Shown: positions 17,025 through 26,607, counted from the stretch's first letter. The stretch: 64,000 nt of DNA from Paenibacillus massiliensis 2301065 = DSM 16942 (GCF_000377505.1 NZ_KB898190.1:186001-250000); one strand, 5' to 3'. The notes: generated by a model from the letters alone, not told the origin. Numbers and translations are program-made.

Positions 17025-17918
17025 ATGAGTGCGTTTGCCGTCGTTGTAGAGCAATCGAGCCTGAATAAGGCTTCAAAGCTATTAAATTTATCACAGCCTG
17101 CCCTGTCACGAAAAATAGCCAAGCTGGAGGAGGAACTGGGAGTCAAACTGTTCGACAGACGCGGTAAGCGGCTGGAATTAACTTCTACCGGTCGCTTTGT
17201 CTACACCTTCGCGCTGGAGCAAAGACAGCGGCAGCTTCGCTTCCTGAACAAGCTGTCGCAATACAAGCAGGAGGGGCAGAGCGAATTGACGCTGGGTGCA
17301 AGTCTGACGACGATTCAGACAACCCTGCCTACGCTGATGGAGGCTTTCATGAGCAAGCACCCCCAGACTGAGCTGAAGCTACTGACCGGCAAGACGCATG
17401 AGATCGTCGGCTTTGTGCGGGACAAGAAGGCAGATGCCGGCATCGTAGGCTCCTCCATTGAAGAGCCCGGGCTGAGCTGTGTCCCACTCTTCGATGATCA
17501 TCTGATGCTGGTCGTCCCTGTCGGGCACCCGCTGGCCGCACAGCCGGGACCAACTGGAATGGCTGAGTTGCAAGGACTACCGATGATTTTCTTCTCCAAG
17601 GGAACGTGGTATCGTCGCCTCACGGACGAGCTGTTCCAGCAGAGTGGCATTATGCCGGACATTCGCATGGAGATTGATTCCTTCGAAGCGATCGTGCGCC
17701 TACTGCCTACCTGCAAGGCAGCCGCATTGCTGCCCAAATCCTATCTGCGCAAGGAGCTGGTACGGGATAGCGGCCTCGTAGCCGTGTTCATGCCCGAGTT
17801 GAAGGAGACTCGGCGAACAACCTGTCTCATCTACGCTGAGACCGTCGAGCATGGACCGACTGCCAGGCAGTGGATTAGCGAGACACGCGCTTCCTTTGCT
17901 GGGTACCGGATGATCTGA
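17025..17918 (+). CDS. LysR-family regulator divergent from sdhCAB
   Basis: LTTR of about 297 residues with the N-terminal helix-turn-helix in SSLNKASKLLNLSQPALSRKIAKLEEELGVKLF and an effector-binding domain beginning near residue 90 (ELTLGASLTTIQTTLPTLMEAF). The start is uncertain. ATG 17025 (MSAFAVVVEQ) gives the family N terminus, but its best Shine-Dalgarno (AAAAGGAG) is 20 bases away; a non-ATG start nearer to that site is possible, and an extension to 16866 would be hydrophobic and unlikely. A TATAAT lies at 16908-16913. Facing sdhC head to head, it is a natural candidate for control of the sdh operon, comparable to CcpC-like control of TCA genes, but this is inference. Confidence 0.82.
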   Translation: MSAFAVVVEQSSLNKASKLLNLSQPALSRKIAKLEEELGVKLFDRRGKRLELTSTGRFVYTFALEQRQRQLRFLNKLSQYKQEGQSELTLGASLTTIQTTLPTLMEAFMSKHPQTELKLLTGKTHEIVGFVRDKKADAGIVGSSIEEPGLSCVPLFDDHLMLVVPVGHPLAAQPGPTGMAELQGLPMIFFSKGTWYRRLTDELFQQSGIMPDIRMEIDSFEAIVRLLPTCKAAALLPKSYLRKELVRDSGLVAVFMPELKETRRTTCLIYAETVEHGPTARQWISETRASFAGYRMI

Positions 17919-17940
17919 AGCACGATTGTAACTATCCGAA

Positions 17941-17984
17941 AAGAAAGCTGAATCTGAGAAAAATACAGATACAGCTTTCTTTTC
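17941..17984 (+). terminator. Terminator of the sdh-linked LysR gene
   Basis: AAGAAAGCTG at 17941-17950 pairs with CAGCTTTCTT at 17972-17981, followed by a short T run, 22 bases after the stop codon. Confidence 0.75.
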
Positions 17985-18061
17985 ATAGAAATGCTATTTA
18001 CTTCAATAACTCACCTAAACGGGAGCCGAGAAACTTGCCAGAGCACCTCTCCAAGTTCTGA

Positions 18062-18887
18062 CTACTCACCTCGTTCGACTTCATGCCACTTCAAATCCAA
18101 AAGAATTGGAGGAATAAAAATCAACTTGGCAAAATCGTAATTAAGGTCATAGGTTAAGTTCCCCACCAGCAGCTCCTTGCTTGCATCCTTTTTCAATTTC
18201 CAATGAGCACTAGCTACGGCTTTGCCTTCATTAAGAAGCTTCATAGCTGTATCCCAATCCATTTCGACTCCCTTATTCTTCTCCAATTCAGCTAAATAAT
18301 GCTCATAACGCTCCTTCTGAGCAAGCTCGTCTGCTTTTGTGAACTCGGAATCCCATACCGGGATGAAATCTAATCCTTTCAGACCCGCCTCTAGCACAGC
18401 ATCACGAAACTCATCTGACACATATACACTAGTTCTTACTAATTCAGGTATCTTGAAAATATGTCTTTTCTCCGTACGCAGCATTTCTTCTTTGAAGTAT
18501 AAGCTATGATAAGAAAACAAAATATCATACTTAATTTCCGGATCAGAATTCTGCATGATCCACGCAGTCCAATATATTGGTTACATTACAGAAATAAAAT
18601 TGATATTTATCATCTATTAACGGTAAAAATTCTACTAAATCCGCGATTAATGGCTCAAGAATTGTGATTGAACGTTCATGAAAAACATTCATAGCAGGTG
18701 CATATCAAGGAAAGTCAATTGCTTTGTTTTTATCTGTTTTATAAATTACTTTTAAAGGTTTCCATGTATCCTTTATAGGTTGTCCCCTTGATATATTACC
18801 AAGTATTTCATCAATTTCTGGTTTTGTTCCGTCTTCAATGTCAATCATTAAAGCATTTAATCCTGTAGCTAACTGCCAAATCTTCAT
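18062..18887 (-). pseudogene. Imm11-like (DUF1629) immunity protein gene, disrupted
   Basis: Two minus-strand frames together read as one protein of the DUF1629/Imm11 type found as immunity partners of polymorphic toxins. The 5' part (from ATG 18887, MKIWQLATGLNA, with AAGGG upstream) runs to TGA at 18705-18707 in the line NKAIDFP-stop-YAPAMNVFHERS and then continues without further stops as ILEPLIADLVEFLPLIDD to NVTNILDCVD. There the frame shifts by one near 18550 and continues SDPEIKYDILFSYHS, IFKIPELVRTSVYVSDEF, EAGLKGLDFIPVWDSE, to the stop at 18062. The order of these segments follows the family. One nonsense codon and one frameshift suggest decay; sequencing error is the alternative. 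The 3' part alone could still be translated from ATG 18556 as 164 residues. No toxin gene is adjacent. Confidence 0.65.
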
Positions 18888-18940
18888 TTTTTCCCTTCAT
18901 TTTTTTGTGAATTTCATTGTCAAAATTTAATTGTACAACC

Positions 18941-18987
18941 AAAAAAAGCTGTGATATTGTTGCTATCTCCAGCAACAATATCACAGC
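18941..18987 (-). terminator. Strong terminator of the ktr pair
   Basis: A perfect 17-bp stem (18948-18964 with 18971-18987, 6-base loop) followed on the minus strand by seven T residues, 85 bases after the ktrC-type stop codon. Confidence 0.9.
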
Positions 18988-19071
18988 CGTTTGAAATACT
19001 AAATCATATATTTGTAAAAAAAGTTAAAAAACATCCACGAAAGCACTGCTATTGAAGATAAATCTACATCC

Positions 19072-19737
19072 TTACTCATTAACGACCTCATCCTCGAAGC
19101 GCTCCAGATTATCATTGCTTCCGATGACGACCATGATATCATCCTTTTGCAGTCGATCCATGGCCGTAGGCGCAATGCGCACCCCCGCAGAGGTATGAAG
19201 GGCTACGACCGTGCAGCCGAAACGGGTGCGAGAATTCAGGTCTGCCAGTGTCATATCATGAAGACAAGCGGGTACCTTGAGCTCCACAATGGAGTATTCA
19301 CCTGATAATTCCAGGTAGTCCAGCAGATGCGGAGTAACGAGCTGATGAGCCACCCGTATGGCCATGTCGCGTTCTGGGTATACAATACGATCCACGCCCA
19401 GCTTTTCCAGTGCCCGTCCGTGCAGCTTGGAGATGGCTTTGGCTATGACCGTCTTGACTCCCATTTCCTTGAGCAGGATCGTAGTCAGAATGCTCATCTG
19501 AATATCGTTGCCGATCGCTACGATTCCGCAGTCAAAGTTCCGTACCCCAAGGGAACGAAGCGTCTGCTCATCGGTGGCATCAGCCACAACCGTATGCGTC
19601 AGCAGCTCACTCATCTCATCTACTGCTTCCTCATCTTTATCAATGCCCAGTACCTCACAGCCCATCTCCATAAGCTGTATTCCCAGATTTGCGCCGAACC
19701 GTCCCAGTCCAATGATGACATACTGCCCTGTTTTCAT
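19072..19737 (-). CDS. Potassium uptake regulatory subunit (KtrA/KtrC type)
   Basis: Cytoplasmic RCK protein of 221 residues that gates the Ktr potassium channel. The N-terminal Rossmann fold has VIIGLGRFGANLG, an acidic residue in GIDKDEE, and ADATDEQTL; the C-terminal RCK_C domain (about residues 140-221) is the site bound by c-di-AMP in relatives. Length equals B. subtilis KtrC (221) and KtrA (222). It lies 59 bases downstream of the membrane subunit, so the two form an operon, unlike the split ktrC and ktrD loci of B. subtilis. A very strong terminator follows. Choice between KtrA and KtrC names is arbitrary. Confidence 0.92.
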   Translation of the reverse strand: MKTGQYVIIGLGRFGANLGIQLMEMGCEVLGIDKDEEAVDEMSELLTHTVVADATDEQTLRSLGVRNFDCGIVAIGNDIQMSILTTILLKEMGVKTVIAKAISKLHGRALEKLGVDRIVYPERDMAIRVAHQLVTPHLLDYLELSGEYSIVELKVPACLHDMTLADLNSRTRFGCTVVALHTSAGVRIAPTAMDRLQKDDIMVVIGSNDNLERFEDEVVNE

Positions 19738-19796
19738 GACCTCTCCGTAACTCTCCTATTCTTAACCCATGATGAATTTCTTCTTAACGTAACGAA

Positions 19797-21137
19797 TCAA
19801 CCGATAATCATCTTGCCCTCAGGATGTCTATACAGTTCTTTACCCTCGCGGCGACCTAATGCATACGCCATCGTAATCAGTCCGACCCGGCCAATGAACA
19901 TTAGCATAATAATTAGCATTTTGCCGACGTCCGTGAGATCCTGAGTCAGTCCCATACTAAGCCCTACCGTCCCGAAGGCAGATGTAGCCTCGAACAGAAT
20001 CATCAGAAAATGATGGTCCTCCGTCGTAGACAGGATCATCGTCGCTCCAATGACTATGAACAGGGCCAGCAGCACTATGGATAGAGCCTTGAGAACACGC
20101 TCCTGTTCGAGCCTGTAACGAAAGAACACGATATCCTCTCTTCCTCTAATCATAGCCCATACGGCACCCAGCAGCAGCACGAACGTAGTCGTTTTGATCC
20201 CACCTCCAGTTGATCCCGGAGAAGCACCGATGAACATTAATAAAATCATGAAAAACTGCGTAGCCTGCTCCATATTCGCAATATCCAGTGTATTTGCACC
20301 TGCCGTCCGTGTGGCCACAGACTGGAACAGGGAAGCGAGAAGCTTACCTCCCCCATCAAGACGGCCAAGAGTAGCGGGATTGACGAATTCGAAGATCAAA
20401 ATAACCAGCATCCCTACCAAGATCAGGGCAGGAGTCACTGTTAGCACCACTTTGGAATGGAGAGACAGACGTCGTTTGCTCCGATATTCCACCAGATCAG
20501 ACAGCACAACGAAGCCTAGTCCACCAGTGACAATCAGAAAAATCGAGATCAAATTAGTGAAGGGGTCTGCTACATAGCCGGTCAGACTACGGAAATCTCC
20601 GAAAATGTCGAACCCCGCATTGTTAAACAAGGATATCGAATGCCAGATACCGAAATACAAGGCTTGCCCCAAGGGCATGTCAAACGCCCAACGAATCGCG
20701 AATAGAACAGCGCACACCGCCTCAATCGTCAATGAGTAGATAATCACCTTGCGAATGAGAGCAACAATCCCCTCAACAGAGGTCTGGTTCATCGCCTCCT
20801 GCAGGATTAGTCTCTCCTTATAGGAGATTCTGCGCTTAAATACCAACGCTACAAGCGTAGCCATCGTCATGAAGCCCAGCCCACCGATCTGAATGAGTAC
20901 TGCAATGACGATCTGACCGAATATGGTAAAATGAGTGCCTGTATCTACAACGACCAAGCCTGTAACACAGGTGGCCGAGGTAGCCGTGAACAGCGCATCC
21001 AGAAATGGCAGGGGCTCTCCCGATGTATTCGCAATAGGCAGCATCAAGAGCAATGTGCCCAGAAATATAATAAGAGCGAAGCCCCCAGCCAGAATACGGG
21101 GTGGCGATAATCTGAATTTTTGAATGTGAAGCTGCAT
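19797..21137 (-). CDS. Potassium uptake membrane subunit (KtrB/KtrD, TrkH family)
   Basis: Channel-like potassium translocating subunit of 446 residues with four M1-P-M2 repeats. The four selectivity-filter regions are seen as TATSATCVTGLVV, NNAGFDIFGDF, TRTAGANTLDI and SAFGTVGLSMGLT; SPGSTGGGIKTTT is the gate-loop region in the third repeat. Length matches KtrD (449). The start at ATG 21137 (MQLHIQKFRLSPPR) follows GAGGAGG; the longer frame from 21224 is hydrophobic but has no ribosome binding site. I looked for a ydaO-type c-di-AMP riboswitch in the leader and did not find a full one. Confidence 0.93.
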   Translation of the reverse strand: MQLHIQKFRLSPPRILAGGFALIIFLGTLLLMLPIANTSGEPLPFLDALFTATSATCVTGLVVVDTGTHFTIFGQIVIAVLIQIGGLGFMTMATLVALVFKRRISYKERLILQEAMNQTSVEGIVALIRKVIIYSLTIEAVCAVLFAIRWAFDMPLGQALYFGIWHSISLFNNAGFDIFGDFRSLTGYVADPFTNLISIFLIVTGGLGFVVLSDLVEYRSKRRLSLHSKVVLTVTPALILVGMLVILIFEFVNPATLGRLDGGGKLLASLFQSVATRTAGANTLDIANMEQATQFFMILLMFIGASPGSTGGGIKTTTFVLLLGAVWAMIRGREDIVFFRYRLEQERVLKALSIVLLALFIVIGATMILSTTEDHHFLMILFEATSAFGTVGLSMGLTQDLTDVGKMLIIMLMFIGRVGLITMAYALGRREGKELYRHPEGKMIIG

Positions 21138-21267
21138 GCCGACCTCCTCAAGCACAATTATCCCAAGTAGCCCCAAACCTATCCTCGTTCCCCCAGCTGA
21201 CGAAGTGAACAAAAGGCTGAGCATAGGACGAACTACTCATAGCATTTCTTCTTTCAACGTAAAACAT

Positions 21268-21592
21268 AATAAAAACATTTATCGTTGTACTTCACAGAAG
21301 ACAGACCGCATTTAGCAGTAGTTTTTATTGCGATTACTGAATTGTTCAGCTCCACTGAAACTTGGAAATTCTGTAATCTTAATAAAAACATTTATCGTTG
21401 TAATTTCACAGAAGACAGACCGCATTTAGCGGAAGTTTTTATTGCGATTACTGAATTGTTCAGCTCCGCTGAAAACTTCTAAATTCTGTAATCTTAATAA
21501 AAACATCTATCGCTGTACTTTCACAGAAGACAGACCGCATTTTGCAGTGGTTTTTCTTGCGATTACTGAATTGTTCAGCTCCACTGAAACTT
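21268..21592. repeat. Three direct copies of a ~114-bp intergenic repeat
   Basis: Units at 21268-21380, 21381-21495 and 21496-21592 share the line AATAAAAACATTTATCG, CAGAAGACAGACCGCATTT, then TTGCGATTACTGAATTGTTC, ending in an AGCTCC(A/G)CTGAAA hairpin (GTTCAG/CTGAAC-like). Copies differ by scattered substitutions and one or two indels; the third lacks its last ~16 bases. The short reading frames across them have no ribosome binding site and shift between copies, so I treat the region as non-coding. It fills most of the 776-base gap between the ktr pair and the CPBP gene. Confidence 0.9.
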
Positions 21593-21913
21593 AAAAACAG
21601 ACATTTATTTATTACGTACAGGATGTATTGTTGGATGCATAGTTGGATTAGCATACAAATTATAATCGTTCCTCCTGCACTTCACAAAGGGATTTTCAGT
21701 GAAATACTGCAAAATTTCTGCAAATCTCGGTAAAACCCTGACCTTTTTGCGGATTCACTGCTGATTATTGTGTTTCTCATACATTCTTGCTGGAGCATTC
21801 TATTGATGACGAAGTACATTTGGAGCACATTTATTGTAGTAACGCTTGCCTTTACTGGCGATTCAATTTCATCTTATGTTATCTTAGAATGGTGTACATA
21901 AAGGAGGTATTAG

Positions 21914-23602
21914 ATGAATCCTGTTGGGAAACCAGCCGTGCTCAAGGCTAATTTCAAGCTTCTGAGCCTGCTTGGCGCCATTGGCCTGTTCATATTTTTG
22001 CTGCTGCAGGTCATCCTGCCGACACTGGCTGGCAATCAAGAGCTCGTCCCGAAGAAGACCATAAGTGATCAAGAGGCTGTCTCTTCAGCTACTACATTCA
22101 TCAAAGAGACACTCGGTTATCAGGTAGAGACCCCGGCGAATCCTCTGGTCACCTACCGTGCTCATTCCGATCTATATGGGTATCTCATGAAAAATGAGTT
22201 GTTGGCGGAGTACAACCGAACTTGGGTGTCCGAATATCCTTACGATCTGTTCCGTGTTCATATCCCATATGATGATATCAATGCTACGCTTCGTGTCGAC
22301 CTGGATATGGTCACGGGTAAGGCTGTAGGCTTTGTCGTCGATCGGGGTACCCCTTCATTTATGGCCGAAGGCGTACTGGAGGATGAGACCAGTGATACGA
22401 TGCTGCGTTTTGCTGAAGGTAGCATTTCCCTAGCAGACAAACAGGCTGAGGCGAAAGCCGTCCTCACCGATATGGGCTATGATCCTGCTACGCTGGAGCT
22501 ACTCACGAGCGACGGCGACACTGGGCTGCTCTATCGGGTTACTAATCATCAGATTGGCGAAGCACCACTTGAGCTGAAGTTCTTGTTCGAGAATGGTAAA
22601 ATTCGATCCTTCGAGCCCATGTTCGTGGCACCGAAGCTGCACACAGATTATGTGAAGCAGCAGACAGCGCAAGCGAATTGGATGTATTATATCGGATTTG
22701 CCCTATTCACCTTTGTATTAGGCGTTTTGGCCATTGTGTATAGTATTGTGAAGCGCAGCTTTACCTCTTTTGGCAGAGGAATCGTGCTGAGCATCGTCTA
22801 TTTCCTGGCTTCCATGATCAGCTTCTTCAACATGCTTCCCGTCTTCCAGAGTGAGAGCACAAGCTCCTTCATGCTGGTATTTCTGATTATCTTCCAGACG
22901 ATCATTACGATTGTTATGGCTGGGTCGGTCTACTTCTCATTAGTCGGGGGCAATGCACTGTGGCGGGAGCATGGATGGAATCCATGGCCAAGAGCGAAAG
23001 AGCCAGGTTACGGGCTCTACGTCCTGCGCAGTATGTGGGCAGGTTACTTGTGGGCGTTCATATTACTGGGTGTACAGTCCATCATCTTTGTGATTCTCGG
23101 CATGACGATTGGTACCTGGTCGACGACGGACGAGACTCAATCGCCTTTTAATATGACCTATGCGTGGGTACTGCCCATTATGGCCTGGATGGCCGGCATT
23201 GGTGAGGAAGCGGTCTATCGTTTCTTCGGAATTGCCATGGTAAAAAGAATGGTCCGCAGCACCTTGGTCGCCAGCATCATCACATCACTGATCTGGGCCT
23301 TCGGCCATACGCTGTATCCAATCTATCCAGTCATTACAAGACCGATTGAGCTGTTATTCATCGGACTGTTGTTCAGCTTCATTTTCCTGCGTTATGGCTT
23401 CATTACTGTCATGTTCAGCCATGTGGTGTTCAACAGCATACTTATGGGCATCAGCCTGATGACGATGGGGCAGTTGTCCAATGTAACCGCTGGCGTGGTC
23501 GGCATCATATTGCCTGCCATTGTCGGGTATATCGTGTACAAATATAATCCTACACAAAAAGAGAAGTCGTATCCTACGACTCCTCCTGAAGGGCAGCTAT
23601 AA
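21914..23602 (+). CDS. CPBP-family intramembrane metalloprotease
   Basis: Polytopic membrane protein of 562 residues. A first membrane segment (residues 12-32) is followed by a ~220-residue extracytoplasmic domain, then six or more membrane helices. The abortive-infection/CAAX protease core is near the C terminus: [13 protein letters not shown] (EExxxR), [10 protein letters not shown] with its His, and [10 protein letters not shown] (HxxxN). These supply the metal ligands and glutamates of CPBP proteases. The family proper is ~200-300 residues; the large N-terminal addition is the odd part and has no recognised fold. AAAGGAGG precedes the ATG. The last 29 bases overlap the 3' end of uvrC on the other strand. 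Target unknown. Confidence 0.85.
   Translation: MNPVGKPAVLKANFKLLSLLGAIGLFIFLLLQVILPTLAGNQELVPKKTISDQEAVSSATTFIKETLGYQVETPANPLVTYRAHSDLYGYLMKNELLAEYNRTWVSEYPYDLFRVHIPYDDINATLRVDLDMVTGKAVGFVVDRGTPSFMAEGVLEDETSDTMLRFAEGSISLADKQAEAKAVLTDMGYDPATLELLTSDGDTGLLYRVTNHQIGEAPLELKFLFENGKIRSFEPMFVAPKLHTDYVKQQTAQANWMYYIGFALFTFVLGVLAIVYSIVKRSFTSFGRGIVLSIVYFLASMISFFNMLPVFQSESTSSFMLVFLIIFQTIITIVMAGSVYFSLVGGNALWREHGWNPWPRAKEPGYGLYVLRSMWAGYLWAFILLGVQSIIFVILGMTIGTWSTTDETQSPFNMTYAWVLPIMAWMAGIGEEAVYRFFGIAMVKRMVRSTLVASIITSLIWAFGHTLYPIYPVITRPIELLFIGLLFSFIFLRYGFITVMFSHVVFNSILMGISLMTMGQLSNVTAGVVGIILPAIVGYIVYKYNPTQKEKSYPTTPPEGQL
23556..23581 (-). terminator. uvrC terminator inside the CPBP gene
   Basis: On the minus strand AGTCGTA and TACGACT form a 7-bp stem with a 3-base loop and then TCTCTTTTTG. 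The uvrC stop codon lies in the stem, and the whole element is within the last codons of the convergent CPBP gene. Confidence 0.65.
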
Positions 23603-25727
23603 TCGTAGCTGCCAGCTTATCCCCTATAGAGAGAGGCCGGAAGTCTTCGACGCTGGCCTCTCTTATTTTTTTGATCGAGCCAAAATGCTTGAGCAGCATC
23701 TTCCGACGCTTCTCTCCAATCCCCGGAATCGAATCGAGTCGCGAGGTGACCATGGATTTGCCTCGTTGTTCGCGGTGGAAGGTAATTGCAAAGCGGTGGA
23801 CCTCCTCCTGAATCCGCTGCAGCAGGTAGAATTCCTCGCTGTTGCGTGGCAGCACGACTGGCTGTGGTGGATCACCGAGCAGTAGCTGAGCTGTCTTGTG
23901 TTTGGAGTCCTTGACGAGTCCACTCACCGGGATGAACAAGCCAAGCTCATGGTGTAGCACATCAATCGCTGCAGCGATCTGTCCCTTACCGCCATCGACA
24001 ATGATCAGGTCTGGCTGCGGCAGATTCTCCTTCAGCACACGCTCATATCGTCTACGAACAACCTCGCGCATCGTCTCATAATCGTCTGGTCCCTGTACGG
24101 AACGGATTTTGTATTTGCGGTATTCCTTCTTCTCTGGCTTGCCATCCACAAAGACAACCATCGCTGATACCGGGTTCGCTCCCTGAATGTTGGAGTTATC
24201 AAACGCCTCAATTCGGTACAGCGTCTCCAGTCCGATCGCTCGTCCCAGATTATCAGCAGCCTTGGAGGTTCGCTCCTCATTGCGTTCAATGAGGCGGAAC
24301 TTCTCGTCCAGCGCGACTCGCGCGTTATCCGAAGCCATACCTGTCATCTGCTTCTTCAGGCCGCGCTGGGGAATATGCACCTTGACTCCGAGCCATTGTT
24401 CCAGTGCCGAGGCAGCTGTGCTTGGATCATCGAGACCTCCGGTCAGTGCGGGGGCTTCTTCAATTGCCTCCAAAGCCTCTGACGAATTCAATTCATAGGA
24501 TACAGCTGCCTCATGGATAGATGAACCGTCCTGATCAGCAGATGGGCTCGCTGATTCCAGCGCCGTTATGTTATCCGCTGCTGGTGCAACTCTCGTCTGC
24601 AATACAGCCGAATCCTCGTCATTACCTAGGACAGGCGTTACCTCCTGTGATAATGCCTCCCCTCTTGCTTCAGCCTCTCCCTCTGCTGCGGTCTCTCCTC
24701 TCACTTCGACTACGGGCTGCTCGGTCTGCTCCTGCTCAGTCTTTGCCGCATGCTCGCTCAAGACGGGTAGCAGAATCTCCTGCGGCAGAGCCGGATTGTC
24801 ACTATAATATTGGGTCACGAAGGACACAAAATCACTGTACGCCTCTCCATAGAAAGGAAAGGAGGACATGTGCCGCCCAATCATTTTTCCTTTGCGAACA
24901 TACAGAATCTGCACGCTCATCCAGCCTTTATCCACAGCATAGCCGAAGACGTCACGATCCTTGGTGTCAGCCGTCGTAATCTTTTGCTTCTCCATAATCG
25001 CATCAATGCTGATAATCTGGTCGCGTAGCTCCTTTGCACGTTCAAAATAAAGCTCCTCGGCCGCTTCCTCCATCTTGCGCTGAAGCTCCTTCTTGATCTC
25101 CTCATGACCGCCACTCAGAAATGAAGCAATCTCTTTGGAGATATCCTCATAGGTCTCTTCGGAGACCTCCTGTACACAAGGGCCAAGACATTGATGCATA
25201 TGGTAGTAGAGGCATACTTCCTTTGGCAGCACGCCACATTTGCGTAAAGGATACATTCGGTCTAGCAGCTTCTTCGTCTGATGGGCCGCATAGGAATTGG
25301 GATAAGGGCCAAAATATTTAGCTTTGTCCTTCAGGACACGGCGTGTGACCTCCAGTTTGGGATGACGCTCGTTGGTTATTTTGAGATAGGGAAACGTCTT
25401 GTCATCCTTCAGCAGGACATTATAACGAGGCTGATGCTTCTTGATCAGGTTGCACTCCAGAATCAGTGCCTCCATGTTGCTCGCCGTCACGATGTATTCA
25501 AAATCACGAATGTCGGCTACCAGGCGCTGGGTCTTGCCATTATGGCTCCCACGGAAATAAGAACGCACCCGGTTCTTCAAAATCTTGGCCTTGCCAACAT
25601 AGATGATGGTGCCTTCCTCATTCTTCATCAGGTAGCACCCCGGCTGATCCGGCAGCAGCGCTAGCTTATGGTTGATGCGTTCTAATGCCTTTTCCTGCTC
25701 GCGTATTCGCTCTGCATGATGTTCCAT
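23574..25727 (-). CDS. uvrC: UvrABC excinuclease subunit C, with long acidic insert
   Basis: Makes both incisions in nucleotide excision repair. Domains: GIY-YIG nuclease at residues 24-100 ([11 protein letters not shown], then [18 protein letters not shown]), four cysteines at 164, 172, 180 and 184 that match the Fe-S region of UvrC, UVR motif at ~208-243, RNase H-like nuclease from ~440 ([34 protein letters not shown]), and helix-hairpin-helix at the end ([20 protein letters not shown]). At 717 residues it is ~115 longer than usual (B. subtilis 598). The excess is one insertion at about residues 325-440, between LPQEILLP and [11 protein letters not shown], rich in Glu, Ala, Ser and Asp and probably disordered. 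Both nuclease domains are intact, so it should work. Confidence 0.95.
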   Translation of the reverse strand: MEHHAERIREQEKALERINHKLALLPDQPGCYLMKNEEGTIIYVGKAKILKNRVRSYFRGSHNGKTQRLVADIRDFEYIVTASNMEALILECNLIKKHQPRYNVLLKDDKTFPYLKITNERHPKLEVTRRVLKDKAKYFGPYPNSYAAHQTKKLLDRMYPLRKCGVLPKEVCLYYHMHQCLGPCVQEVSEETYEDISKEIASFLSGGHEEIKKELQRKMEEAAEELYFERAKELRDQIISIDAIMEKQKITTADTKDRDVFGYAVDKGWMSVQILYVRKGKMIGRHMSSFPFYGEAYSDFVSFVTQYYSDNPALPQEILLPVLSEHAAKTEQEQTEQPVVEVRGETAAEGEAEARGEALSQEVTPVLGNDEDSAVLQTRVAPAADNITALESASPSADQDGSSIHEAAVSYELNSSEALEAIEEAPALTGGLDDPSTAASALEQWLGVKVHIPQRGLKKQMTGMASDNARVALDEKFRLIERNEERTSKAADNLGRAIGLETLYRIEAFDNSNIQGANPVSAMVVFVDGKPEKKEYRKYKIRSVQGPDDYETMREVVRRRYERVLKENLPQPDLIIVDGGKGQIAAAIDVLHHELGLFIPVSGLVKDSKHKTAQLLLGDPPQPVVLPRNSEEFYLLQRIQEEVHRFAITFHREQRGKSMVTSRLDSIPGIGEKRRKMLLKHFGSIKKIREASVEDFRPLSIGDKLAATIIAALQEES
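23630..23672 (+). terminator. CPBP terminator inside uvrC
   Basis: AGAGAGGCC at 23630-23638 pairs with GGCCTCTCT at 23655-23663, followed by TTATTTTTTT. It lies 28 bases after the CPBP stop codon, inside the uvrC coding region on the opposite strand. Confidence 0.85.
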
Positions 25728-26095
25728 GGCGCAGGGTCTCTCCTTCCAAGCTGATTCACTATATCAATATAAATTGAACTGAACATGTTAAGATTTCGGG
25801 TCCGTGCAAATGCGGTGAACGTTTGAACCTTCGGCCACTGTTGTCTCCAGGTTTCTTCCATATAAACGGCCTATAGCCGTGGAAATCCAGAGACAAAGGC
25901 GGTCGCTGTCGCTCCTCCAGTTCCAAACTTCCCCTCCGTTACTTGCCCCCTTATCAATTTTACAGTTCAACCTATATAAAATCTTATATCGTCCTTCATA
26001 GTATATCATGATCCGCTGCTTCTCATGGCTTCTTCTCCTGCCTTCTACTCTCGGCTGTTTCTCCCGACTTCTTCAGCAAGGCAGAGATCAAAATC
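25728..26095. other. Intergenic region, possible dispersed repeat
   Basis: Holds the uvrC promoter region and a minus-strand frame of 73 codons (25788-26009) with no usable ribosome binding site. The stretch 25795-25960 contains the dyad ACGGC-CTATA-GCCGT flanked by further pairing bases (TTCCA and TGGAA) and looks like a folded non-coding element rather than a gene. I recall similar spurious frames in Paenibacillus genomes, but cannot verify this here. Confidence 0.4.
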
Positions 26096-26126
26096 AAAAA
26101 CGCCCCCGGCATATACCGGAGGCATT
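26096..26126 (-). terminator. Terminator of trxA
   Basis: On the minus strand GCCTCCGG and CCGGGGGC (one G-T pair) form a stem with a 6-base loop followed by TTTTTG, 57 bases after the trxA stop. Confidence 0.85.
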
Positions 26127-26182
26127 CGTCAGTAATATTGGCAAGAAACGGTACGTCCGAATCGGACAACCGAATCATGTTA

Positions 26183-26497
26183 TTACTGGTGTTTGGACAG
26201 CATGTTCTTGAGTGCTTCCTTGGAGTTCAGGCCTACCACTTTATCGACAGGCTGTCCATCCTTGAACACGATCAGAGTAGGAATACTCATCACGCCAAAA
26301 CGGGAAGCAGACTCCGGATTATCATCCACGTTCACTTTCGCAATCTTGACATCCGACACTTCAGAGGACAGTTCCTCCAAGATGGGTGCCAGCATTTTAC
26401 AAGGTCCGCACCATGGCGCCCAAAAATCAACCAAAACGGTTCCTTGTCCTTCCACCTCAGTATTGAAGGATTGATCGGACACGTTAACTATAGCCAT
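26183..26497 (-). CDS. trxA: Thioredoxin
   Basis: Small cytoplasmic protein disulfide reductase, 104 residues. The active site is FWAPWCGPCKML at residues ~27-38, with the buried Asp in VLVDFWA and the cis-Pro in MSIPTLIVFKDG, all as in canonical TrxA. AAGGAGG precedes the ATG. It is a single gene with a strong promoter (26565-26594) and terminator. In Bacillus trxA is essential and serves ribonucleotide reductase and stress defence. Confidence 0.97.
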   Translation of the reverse strand: MAIVNVSDQSFNTEVEGQGTVLVDFWAPWCGPCKMLAPILEELSSEVSDVKIAKVNVDDNPESASRFGVMSIPTLIVFKDGQPVDKVVGLNSKEALKNMLSKHQ

Positions 26498-26564
26498 TGG
26501 AAATTCCTCCTTATAGGAAAGTCATATATATTATAACCTCGAATGTCTGTGGCGACACCTTACG

Positions 26565-26594
26565 ATTATAGCATACCACTAATTCAAATGTAAG
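26565..26594 (-). promoter_or_regulatory. Predicted trxA promoter with extended -10
   Basis: On the minus strand CTTACA, an 18-base spacer and TGCTATAAT (a perfect TATAAT with the TGn extension), 68 bases before the trxA start codon. A second TATAAT lies closer, at 26528-26533, without a good -35. Confidence 0.6.
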
Positions 26595-26607
26595 TAAACT
26601 GTGGCAA

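Noticed and set aside
21138..21260. ydaO-type c-di-AMP riboswitch before the ktr pair
   Set aside because: A short GTCAGCT-GGGGGAACG stretch recalls part of the motif, but the full two-fold core with its paired GGGGGAACCC-type elements is absent.
21285..21482. 65-codon frame with an internal peptide repeat (TEDRPHLA twice)
   Set aside because: The peptide repeat only mirrors the DNA repeat; the third copy is out of frame and no ribosome binding site exists.
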